A DNA stretch of 9,689 bases from VAXT01 sp964591295 (GTDB taxonomy: Bacteria; Actinomycetota; Thermoleophilia; Gaiellales; Gaiellaceae): NCBI GenBank assembly GCA_964591295.1, contig CAZQAG010000083.1:1-9689 (forward strand), read 5' to 3'. This document shows positions 1 to 7,923 of the stretch, in pieces. The notes below the pieces were generated by a model that was given only the letters and a program-made list of their open reading frames with translations, did not search any database and was not told the origin of the DNA. Made by a program: the position numbers and the translations under genes. The number at the start of each line of letters is the position of its first letter. The first letter of the stretch is position 1.

Positions 1-378
1 CACCTCCGCCGCCACCGCCTCCGCCTCCGCCCCCGCCTCCTCCTCCGCCCCCGCCACCACTACCACCACCACCACTACCACCACCACCACTACCACCACC
101 ACTACCACCACCACCACCGCCGCCGCCACCACCTCCACCACCACCGCCTCCACCACCACCACCGCCACCTCCTCCACCTCCGGCCCGCTGCCGCGTTCCG
201 CGCGTGATCGGGCTGACGCTGAAGAAGGCGAAGCAGAGGATCCGCAAGGCGCGCTGCTCGACCGGACGCGTCCGGCGCGCGCTCGCGGCGGATCGGCCGC
301 GTCGTCAAGCAGTCGCCGAAGCCGGGCGCGGTTCGCCCCCGAGGGGCGAGGGTCAGCCTCGTCGTCGGCCGACGTTAG
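1..378 (+). CDS. C-terminal fragment of a secreted polyproline-PASTA protein, frameshifted in the PASTA domain
   Basis: The 5' end lies outside the window. Codons from position 3 give 60 residues of almost pure proline (four Leu, at 60, 75, 90 and 102), then a PASTA domain starting RCRVPRVIGL near 186. By the established family role, PASTA domains bind peptidoglycan or wall polymers outside the cell. The frame entering the PASTA domain runs past the expected end. A second frame, usable from about 277, continues the domain as SRRIGRVVKQSPKPGAV and ends in LVVGRR with TAG at 376-378. Compared with the intact homologue ending at 7774, the best repair is restoring two bases in the GCGCGCGC run at 274-282. 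Once repaired, 45 of 64 PASTA residues match that homologue by hand count. Cysteines at codons 189 and 255 keep the same 22-residue spacing. Without repair, translation would run to about 467 with an unrelated tail. It is either a decaying gene or a sequencing error in a GC repeat. Confidence 0.75.
3..182 (+). repeat. CCN triplet tract encoding a polyproline linker (copy 1)
   Basis: Sixty consecutive codons are CCN except four CTA (Leu) codons at 60, 75, 90 and 102. The strand is almost free of G apart from CCG codons, so the opposite strand is G-rich. The tract may begin before the window. The regular CCA/CTA stretch at 54-116 looks like a slippage-expanded micro-repeat, whereas the flanks mix CCG, CCT and CCC. 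In protein this predicts a stiff polyproline II rod. Confidence 0.9.
333..349. other. 7-bp perfect hairpin just beyond the ABC-operon stop
   Basis: TCGCCCC at 333-339 pairs perfectly with GGGGCGA at 343-349 across a 3-nt loop. It lies inside the PASTA coding sequence on the plus strand and 37 bp past the last stop of the leftward operon. It could therefore end or protect that mRNA's 3' end. Neither strand has a T-run after it, so it is not a classical intrinsic terminator. In such GC-rich sequence a chance hairpin is quite possible. Confidence 0.3.
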
Positions 379-385
379 ACGAGCT

Positions 386-1576
386 CTACGAGTGCGCCCA
401 GATGACCGCGCCGACCGGAACTGCAGCTATCAGGCCCAAACCGAGCACGATCCAGCCCAGCGTGTGATCGCCGTCCCCGCCTGACGTGCCGGTGGCCGGC
501 GGGGGCTTGGCGGCGGCCGCGGTGCGGTACTCGTAGGTCGTCGAGCTCGGGCCCGTCTGGTCGGGGTTTGCGAGGAACATGTCGTACTGCCGCCTCCGCG
601 CATACGTGAGCTCGAGCGCGATCGTGCCGGCCAGCCTTGTCCGCGGATCCTGGGACGGCTTGACCGGATCCGGGATGTCTGCCGTTCGCACCCGCAGGTC
701 AAGCCGGGGCGCCGATGCGTTCAGCGCCTGCCCGGGCAGCTGAAGGTCAAACCGGGTGCGCCGCTCATCCAGGACGCCTGAAACGCGGACGACCCCGCGA
801 GGGGCACCACGGATTCTCGCTGTGCCGGGAGCGAATGTCAGCGTGCCGTCGAGCCGAAGCGGCGCGGCGATTCGAGCTTCGACCGGCGTGGGTGGTCCCT
901 TCAGCCGGATGTTCAGGCCCTCGGCAGAGACGTCGCGCCGGATCGCCGATCGGATCCGGCCGAGGACCACGGCAAGGTCGGCCGGATGGGGGTCAGCGGT
1001 GAAGGATTTTGCCGTCGCAGCCGTTGCGTTCTCGGCGATGAGCGTCACTCGGAGGTCACCGCTCCGCTTTTCTCCGGGTCCGAGTTCGATACCGTCCACT
1101 TCGGTCCTGACCCGGACGCGGAGCGGGAGCGACCCGGCGCTTTCGGCCGGCCGGAGGTCGGCCCAGGCCGTAAGGACTCGCTCCCCCGGCGAGAAGCCCT
1201 GCCAGAGAATCTGATTCGTGCGTCGTCCGGGTGGAGATTCCGTCCCTGGGCCTGGGAGGACGGTTCGAACGGGAGCCGGCACCGTGAAGACGTAGTTCCC
1301 GGGCCGCGTGACGACGATCCTGTGCAGCACGCGGACGGAGTGGGGGGTGCCGTCGCTTTCGAGCCCGACGACGACTCGCTCACGAGTCGCCAGCCGTCCC
1401 AGGAACAACGGGTTGAGCGGAAGCACTCCCGACGTCGCAGGCGCGAGCGGGGGCGTCGTGGGCAGGACCGTCGGTGGCCAGGGCAGCGACACGACCCGCT
1501 GCTGGGCAACGGCGCTAGGCGCTGCAACAACGACTGCGAAGCTGGCGCCGATCGTGACGAGAAGCCGGTTCCTCAT
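386..1576 (-). CDS. Unrecognised exported protein with C-terminal membrane anchor, last gene of the ABC-transporter operon
   Basis: I do not recognise the family of this 396-residue protein. Residues 1-24 form a clear signal peptide: basic MRNR, a hydrophobic stretch, and AVA before QQ as probable cleavage site. Residues 31-55 are proline-rich. Residues about 60-330 are rich in alternating Val/Leu/Arg strands and look like one or more beta-sandwich domains. Residues 352-371 are an Ala/Pro/Gly/Thr linker, and residues 373-393 are one hydrophobic membrane span followed by only three residues. No cysteine is present. The predicted topology is an extracellular domain held by a C-terminal anchor. 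The ATG directly follows the TGA of the substrate-binding gene (TGAATG) with no good ribosome site, so translation is probably coupled. Its place in the operon suggests a surface accessory of the importer, which is inference. It converges on the 1-378 fragment with a 7-bp gap. Confidence 0.82.
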   Translation of the reverse strand: MRNRLLVTIGASFAVVVAAPSAVAQQRVVSLPWPPTVLPTTPPLAPATSGVLPLNPLFLGRLATRERVVVGLESDGTPHSVRVLHRIVVTRPGNYVFTVPAPVRTVLPGPGTESPPGRRTNQILWQGFSPGERVLTAWADLRPAESAGSLPLRVRVRTEVDGIELGPGEKRSGDLRVTLIAENATAATAKSFTADPHPADLAVVLGRIRSAIRRDVSAEGLNIRLKGPPTPVEARIAAPLRLDGTLTFAPGTARIRGAPRGVVRVSGVLDERRTRFDLQLPGQALNASAPRLDLRVRTADIPDPVKPSQDPRTRLAGTIALELTYARRRQYDMFLANPDQTGPSSTTYEYRTAAAAKPPPATGTSGGDGDHTLGWIVLGLGLIAAVPVGAVIWAHS

Positions 1577-2806
1577 TCAGCGCCGCTGCTCGATCTGGGC
1601 GAGCGTTGCCGACAGGGGGTCGTCTTTCACCGGCGCATAGATCATGCCTTCGAAGCGCGCGAAGTAGACGTCGTCGTCGACCACGCCTTCGTGGTTCAAC
1701 TCGTTGAAGCCTCGCTGGTCGCCGTTCGCGCCCTGGACCGAGACCTGGTTCATCGCCGCGAGCACCTTCTCCCGGTCCTGGACGCCGCCTGCGCTCTCGA
1801 TCGCGGCGGCGAGCACGTTGACGAAGTCGTAGGAGTACATCGCGTAGTCGGGAGGCTGGATTACCTCGGCGCCGTCAGGCGTCTTCACTCCGACGAGCTG
1901 CACTCCGAAGCGCTCCTCGTACGAGCGCTGGAACGAGAGGAACGGGCCCGAACCGACCTCGGCCGTCGGCCTCCCTGCTGCGAACGTGAGGCCGTCGACC
2001 CAATCGGGATGATTCGCGAGCTGCTGGCGGACGAGCGGATCCTCGCCGGCCGCCGGCGTGTAGACCGGGACGTTCCAGCCGGAGCCGCGCGCGGCGGCGA
2101 GCACTCCGGCGATCGTCGTCGGCTCACCCCAGACGAGCAATGCGTCCGCCTTCGAGCGCCGCGCGCGCAGCATCTCGGGAGAGAGGTCCGGGGAATCGGC
2201 CGGGACCGTCAGCCGGATCGCGACCGAGTCTTCGTTGACCGCGAACGCCTGACGTAATGCCTTCAGCCCCTCCTGACCGTACGAGGAGTCGTCGACGACC
2301 AAGCCGATCCGCAGGCCCTTCGGAATGAGGTACTCGGCCAAGCGGAAGGCCATCCCGCGATCGGTCGGCGCGATGCGAAACACGTTGGGGCGTTCGACCG
2401 GGTCGACGAGGCCGACGCCGCCCTGGTACGTGATCCCGAGTGGACGGGCCGCGTCCGCCGCGATCCGCCATGAGGCATTGACGCCGGTCCCCTCGTCGAC
2501 GATCGCGACCGCTCCGTCGGCGAGCGCACGCCGCACGTTTCCAACTGCGGTTCGAGCCGAGAGGCCCGAGTCGTAGCGCTTGATGCGGAAGCGGTACGTG
2601 CCCTCGTCGGTGGTCGCGACCGCGTTGACGGCCGCGAGCTCGGCACCGTCGGCAATCGTCTCCCCGACGTACGGAGTCCGTGAGAAGGGGGCATTGACTG
2701 CGATGAGAAGCGTCTTGTCGTTGCCCTTCGAGTCGCTCTCGCCACAGGCGGCGACAATGGAGCAGAGGATCATCAGGACGAGAAGCCGGTTCAAGAGGCT
2801 GCGCAT
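1577..2806 (-). CDS. livJ: ABC transporter substrate-binding lipoprotein, LivJ type
   Basis: This 409-residue protein belongs to the type I periplasmic-binding fold used by HAAT importers (Peripla_BP_6 style). It captures the substrate outside the membrane and delivers it to the LivH/LivM pore. MRSLLNRLLVLMILCSIVAAC is a lipoprotein signal with lipobox VAAC, giving lipidated Cys21. Typical elements follow: LIAVNAPFS at 34-42, ADGAELAAVNA at 52-62, GLVVDDSSYGQEG at 168-180, DALLVWGEP at 221-229, and YAMYSYDFVNVLAAAI at 321-336. The start at 2806 was chosen because it begins the lipoprotein signal. An upstream in-frame ATG at 2884 would add 26 residues that overlap the previous gene and resemble no signal peptide. 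The upstream TAA (2810-2808) is one base from this ATG and no Shine-Dalgarno is visible, so coupled translation is likely. The symbol marks the family only; the ligand could be an amino acid, an amide or another small organic compound. Confidence 0.88.
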   Translation of the reverse strand: MRSLLNRLLVLMILCSIVAACGESDSKGNDKTLLIAVNAPFSRTPYVGETIADGAELAAVNAVATTDEGTYRFRIKRYDSGLSARTAVGNVRRALADGAVAIVDEGTGVNASWRIAADAARPLGITYQGGVGLVDPVERPNVFRIAPTDRGMAFRLAEYLIPKGLRIGLVVDDSSYGQEGLKALRQAFAVNEDSVAIRLTVPADSPDLSPEMLRARRSKADALLVWGEPTTIAGVLAAARGSGWNVPVYTPAAGEDPLVRQQLANHPDWVDGLTFAAGRPTAEVGSGPFLSFQRSYEERFGVQLVGVKTPDGAEVIQPPDYAMYSYDFVNVLAAAIESAGGVQDREKVLAAMNQVSVQGANGDQRGFNELNHEGVVDDDVYFARFEGMIYAPVKDDPLSATLAQIEQRR

Positions 2807-2807
2807 G

Positions 2808-4634
2808 TTAGGGGGAGCGGTGGCCCAGGTAGGCGGCTCGCACGTCCGCGTTCGCGGTGACCTCGGCGAGGGTTCCGGAGGCAATGCGCCGACCGGCCGC
2901 TAGCACGGTCACCTCGTCGGCGACCCGGCGTACGAAGCGGAGATTGTGCTCGATCAGGAGGAGCGCGAGGCCCTTGCGGCGGAGCCCCTGGAGCAGTTCC
3001 ACGAGGCGATCCAGTTCGGTCGAGGAAGCACCGGCGGCAGGTTCGTCGAGCAGGAGCACCCGCGGCTCGGTCGCAAGTGCCGACGCGAGCATGAGCAGAC
3101 GCTGCTCGTGGCCCGACAACTCGGCGGCGGGGCGATCACGAGACTCCAGGAGACCGACGAGCTCGAGCGCGCCGAGCGCGCGCCCCTCCGCCTTCGCTTC
3201 CTCGGCTCGTGCCTTCGGCGTGCGGCAAAGCGTCCGGAAGAGGCCGGAACGGTGGCGGCGGAGGCCGGCTCCGACCAGAGTGTGCTCGAGCGCGGTCAGG
3301 TCGGGGAAGATCCGTGTCGTCTGTTGAGTGCCGACGATCCCGCGCCGAGCCCGCTCGCGCTGGGGTAGCGCCTCCAGCCGGTCGTCCCCGAGAGCAATCG
3401 AGCCGGAGTCGGGCCGCAGATCGCCCGCGAGGGCCCGCAGCGCCGTCGTCTTGCCGGATCCGTTCGGCCCGATCAGCGCGTGCACCGCGCCCGGCCTGAG
3501 GTCGAGATCGAGATCGTCGAGCGCGACGATGCTTTCGAACCGCTTCGAGAGCCCGCGTGCGGCCAACGGTGATGGGCGCTCCACGCTGGGCGGTTGTTCG
3601 GCCCGCGCCGTCGGAACGATCTCTTCCGAGGGGTCGCGATGCCTCGTCAACAACCCGCGCACCCCCGGGAGGAGCCCAACTCCCCCAAGTCCGAGGACGA
3701 GCAGCAGGCCGTAGCCTGTCAGCATCTCGTCGAGCCGCCCCGGCGGGAGCCCGCGCAGCCCGCCCACCTGCTCGGCTCCATGCGAGAAAGCGGAGATGAC
3801 GAGGAGCCCTACGACGGGACCAAGCGCGGTCCGGGCGCCGCCTACGATCACGGCGACGAAGAGCGTGAACGAGAGGATGGGCCCGTACCCGGACGGGTCG
3901 GCAACCTGCGCGAGCTCGACTCCGAGCGCTCCGGCGATTCCCGCAACTGCGGCCGAGGCGGTGAACGCACCGAGCCGGAGCCGGGCGACGGGGACGCCAA
4001 GGCCGAGCGCGGGGTCTGGATGCTCGCGCGCCGCCGCGAGCGCCAGGCCGGGCGCACGCCGGGCGAGGACGGCAAACGCAATGACCGCGAGCGCAACGAG
4101 CACAACGCCAATCTCGTAGTGGGCCGTCGGCGTGAGCGTCCGGCCGAAGACCGTGGCCTGGGGGAGAACGAGACCCTGCGCGCCGCCTGAGATCCCCGGG
4201 AACGAGAGGAGGGTCAGGACGACGATCCAGCTCAGGATCCAGGTGCTGACAGCGACGAAGGCGCCTCGCAGCCGGCCGGTCGCGAGCCCCGTCAGGCCGC
4301 CCGCGGCTGCGGCTGCGACGACGGCAAGAAGGATCGACGGCAGGAGCGGCCAGCCCCACTTCGCGCGCGCAATCGCCTCCGTGAAGGCGCCGATTCCGAG
4401 AAATGCGCCCTGTCCCAGCGAAGGGATGCCCGCCAGGCCGACCGCGTAGGCAAGCCCGACCGCAGCCAGGGCCAGGTACACCCAGGCCGCGAGGTCGGGC
4501 ATGCGGCCGGAGAGCGGTAGGACGGCCGGCGCGATCAACGCGGCAGCGATCGCGACGGCCATGAGCGTCGTGCGACGGCTCCAGCCCGCGCGGATGTCAC
4601 GGCCCGCTGCAGCGAGTGCGGCCCCCGTGCTCAT
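2808..4634 (-). CDS. livM/livG: Fused HAAT ABC transporter permease (LivM) and ATPase (LivG)
   Basis: One 608-residue chain carries a membrane domain and a nucleotide-binding domain. Residues 24-330 are LivM-like: about eight to ten hydrophobic spans, with the family signature GIPSLGQGAFLGIGAFTEAI at 69-88 and the loop ARREHP-like AAREHPDPALGLGVPVARLR at 201-220. Residues 331-356 are a charged, proline-containing linker. Residues 357-605 are LivG-like: Walker A GPNGSGKT at 389-396, Q-loop GTQQTTRIFPDLT at 435-447, signature LSGHEQR at 506-512 (a variant of LSGGQ/LAYGQQR), Walker B RVLLLDEP at 525-532, and H-loop His563 in LIEHN. All key ATPase residues are present. It should form part of the inner-membrane pore while powering transport. 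The ATG overlaps the livH stop by ATGA. Such fusions are known, so the fusion is probably genuine. With no LivF nearby, the ATPase either pairs with itself in a dimer or uses a subunit encoded elsewhere. Confidence 0.92.
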   Translation of the reverse strand: MSTGAALAAAGRDIRAGWSRRTTLMAVAIAAALIAPAVLPLSGRMPDLAAWVYLALAAVGLAYAVGLAGIPSLGQGAFLGIGAFTEAIARAKWGWPLLPSILLAVVAAAAAGGLTGLATGRLRGAFVAVSTWILSWIVVLTLLSFPGISGGAQGLVLPQATVFGRTLTPTAHYEIGVVLVALAVIAFAVLARRAPGLALAAAREHPDPALGLGVPVARLRLGAFTASAAVAGIAGALGVELAQVADPSGYGPILSFTLFVAVIVGGARTALGPVVGLLVISAFSHGAEQVGGLRGLPPGRLDEMLTGYGLLLVLGLGGVGLLPGVRGLLTRHRDPSEEIVPTARAEQPPSVERPSPLAARGLSKRFESIVALDDLDLDLRPGAVHALIGPNGSGKTTALRALAGDLRPDSGSIALGDDRLEALPQRERARRGIVGTQQTTRIFPDLTALEHTLVGAGLRRHRSGLFRTLCRTPKARAEEAKAEGRALGALELVGLLESRDRPAAELSGHEQRLLMLASALATEPRVLLLDEPAAGASSTELDRLVELLQGLRRKGLALLLIEHNLRFVRRVADEVTVLAAGRRIASGTLAEVTANADVRAAYLGHRSP

Positions 4635-5566
4635 GCGCGACCGAACGCCGAGTCGGAGCGAAGCGAGCGGTAGGCGATCAGGCCGAGGGCGAACGCCAGC
4701 GGGATGATCTCCCCGTACTGAGGGCCTAAGCCGAAGTCACCGATGCGCAGGTTGTCGATCGCGGCCTCCGCCAAACCGACGCCCAGGCCCGCGCAGAAGG
4801 CGGCCCACGGAGAGCCGAATCGGACGATCAAGGCCGCGACGAGGCCCTTCAGCCCGAGCAGCGTGCCCGTGTCGACCGAGAACGGGGCGGAGGGCGCGGC
4901 TGCGACGGCGGCCAGCGCGGCAAGTCCGCCGACGACCCCGAACGTCAGGGCCACGAGCCCCTCGACGGGAAGGCCGACGAACCGCGCACCCTCGACGTCC
5001 GAGGAGATCGCCTGCAGCCCGCGCCCGTATCTCGTGCGCTCGAGAGCCCAGGCCGCGAGCGCGGCGAGCAGCGCAGCCAGGGCGATGACGAAGAACGACC
5101 TAACCTGGACGCTCGCACCTGCGATCGTGACGAGGCCGTCGTGACCGATCCTGTCGAACGGAATCGGGTCGGGGAAGACGTACGCCGGCCGCGTGAAGGT
5201 CGCACCGATCATGCCCCGGAGGGCGAACGCGATCGCGAGGGTTGCGGCGACCCAGCCCAGGGTCGAGCCGCGGAGGAGATACGGCTCGATGAAGAGCACG
5301 TAGGTTGCGGCCGCGAGCGCCATGCACACGACGAGCGCGACGACGAGTGCGACCAGGAAGCGTCCGGGCCCAATGCTCGTCTGGCTGACCGGCGCCGTGC
5401 CGGCGGCCACGAGCAAGGTGGCGAACACGGCGAATGCGACGAGGTCGCCGAACGCGAAATAGACGATCCCCGTGAGCCGGTAGATGAGCGAGTGCCCGAC
5501 GGCGAAGATGCCATAGATGCCGCCGGCGGCGAGTCCGGTGACGATCACCTGGACGATCAGGCTCAC
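4631..5566 (-). CDS. livH: HAAT ABC transporter permease, LivH type
   Basis: This 311-residue membrane protein is the first gene of the leftward operon. It should form the transport pore together with the LivM half of the next gene. The LivH hallmark lies at the N terminus: GLAAGGIYGIFAVGHSLIYR at 11-30 and LTGIVYFAFGDLVAFAV at 31-47, matching the family pattern Gly-rich helix, then an NFAhG-like segment (here YFAFG). About eight hydrophobic spans follow. The cytoplasmic coupling region ERTRYGRGLQAISSDVEGA (176-194), then RFVGLPVEG, is the typical ATPase-contact loop. The length is normal for the family. The start is GTG at 5566, immediately before the first hydrophobic helix; no convincing Shine-Dalgarno precedes it, so the exact start is less sure than the gene. 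Its stop overlaps the ATG of the fused permease-ATPase by 4 bp (ATGA). Confidence 0.9.
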   Translation of the reverse strand: MSLIVQVIVTGLAAGGIYGIFAVGHSLIYRLTGIVYFAFGDLVAFAVFATLLVAAGTAPVSQTSIGPGRFLVALVVALVVCMALAAATYVLFIEPYLLRGSTLGWVAATLAIAFALRGMIGATFTRPAYVFPDPIPFDRIGHDGLVTIAGASVQVRSFFVIALAALLAALAAWALERTRYGRGLQAISSDVEGARFVGLPVEGLVALTFGVVGGLAALAAVAAAPSAPFSVDTGTLLGLKGLVAALIVRFGSPWAAFCAGLGVGLAEAAIDNLRIGDFGLGPQYGEIIPLAFALGLIAYRSLRSDSAFGRA

Positions 5567-5704
5567 GGGCGGACACTACTCAGCGGCTGCGAGAATGAGG
5601 GTCGGCCACGACGGCAAAGATGGGCCGTCCGACCTATGGACGATCCTCTATCTGCCTGATATGAAGACAGCGGCAACGTTAATCAGGTACGAGGGGGGAA
5701 CATC
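5567..5704. promoter_or_regulatory. Divergent promoter region between the liv operon and the secreted-protein gene
   Basis: These 138 bp separate two outward-facing genes and must hold promoters for both, since no other upstream space exists. The right half is the least GC-rich stretch nearby (around 5636-5690). It contains an imperfect inverted repeat, TGCCTGAT at 5653-5660 and ATCAGGTA at 5682-5689 (7 of 8 paired, 21-bp spacer), a possible operator. I cannot assign -35/-10 boxes with confidence on either strand. Confidence 0.4.
5691..5700 (+). promoter_or_regulatory. Strong Shine-Dalgarno for the 5705 gene
   Basis: GAGGGGGGAA lies 6 nt before TTG (5705) and 9 nt before GTG (5708), counted from the last G. 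It is the clearest ribosome-binding site in the window. It fixes the start to one of two adjacent codons; the difference is a single residue. Confidence 0.65.
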
Positions 5705-7774
<2,070 letters not shown>

Positions 7775-7800
7775 CCCCCGACCTACGCACGTCGAAAATC

Positions 7801-7835
7801 GAGCGGCCCGGCGACTCTCGTTCACCGGGCCGCTC
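7801..7835 (+). terminator. Perfect 11-bp hairpin downstream of the 5705 gene
   Basis: GAGCGGCCCGG (7801-7811) and CCGGGCCGCTC (7825-7835) pair perfectly around a 13-nt loop, 26 bp past the TAG at 7774. The tail after the stem is CTCGTTTG, a weak T-run, and AAAA precedes it at 7795-7798. It is a likely transcription terminator for the secreted-protein gene, although in GC-rich actinobacteria such stems often act without a strong U-tract. Confidence 0.7.
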
Positions 7836-7869
7836 CTCGTTTGCGGCTAGTACGACCCACGAGCGCAAC

Positions 7870-7894
7870 TAGGCCGAGCGGGCCTATTGTCTTT
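7870..7894 (+). terminator. Second hairpin with T-rich tail
   Basis: TAGGCC (7870-7875) pairs perfectly with GGCCTA (7881-7886) around GAGCG, followed by TTGTCTTT (7887-7894). This resembles a small intrinsic terminator and may back up the larger stem at 7801-7835. It sits only 30 bp before the next start codon, so it could instead be an operator or a leader hairpin of the downstream gene. Confidence 0.45.
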
Positions 7895-7923
7895 CGCGGT
7901 GAAGGGTGCTAACAATCTCAGGC

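Noticed and set aside
1..183. CRISPR-like or minisatellite array at the left edge
   Set aside because: The repeat is a codon-level CCN run in frame with a PASTA domain. There are no spacers of uniform length.
986..2257. Long plus-strand open frame of 423 codons opposite the binding-protein and unknown genes
   Set aside because: It is antisense to two well-supported minus-strand genes, has Arg/Asp/Glu-rich composition typical of GC-driven open antisense frames, and shows no recognisable motif.
2807..2884. 26-residue N-terminal extension of the binding protein from ATG 2884
   Set aside because: The extension overlaps the end of the fused permease-ATPase and is Pro/Arg-rich. The internal ATG at 2806 begins a textbook lipoprotein signal right after the upstream stop.
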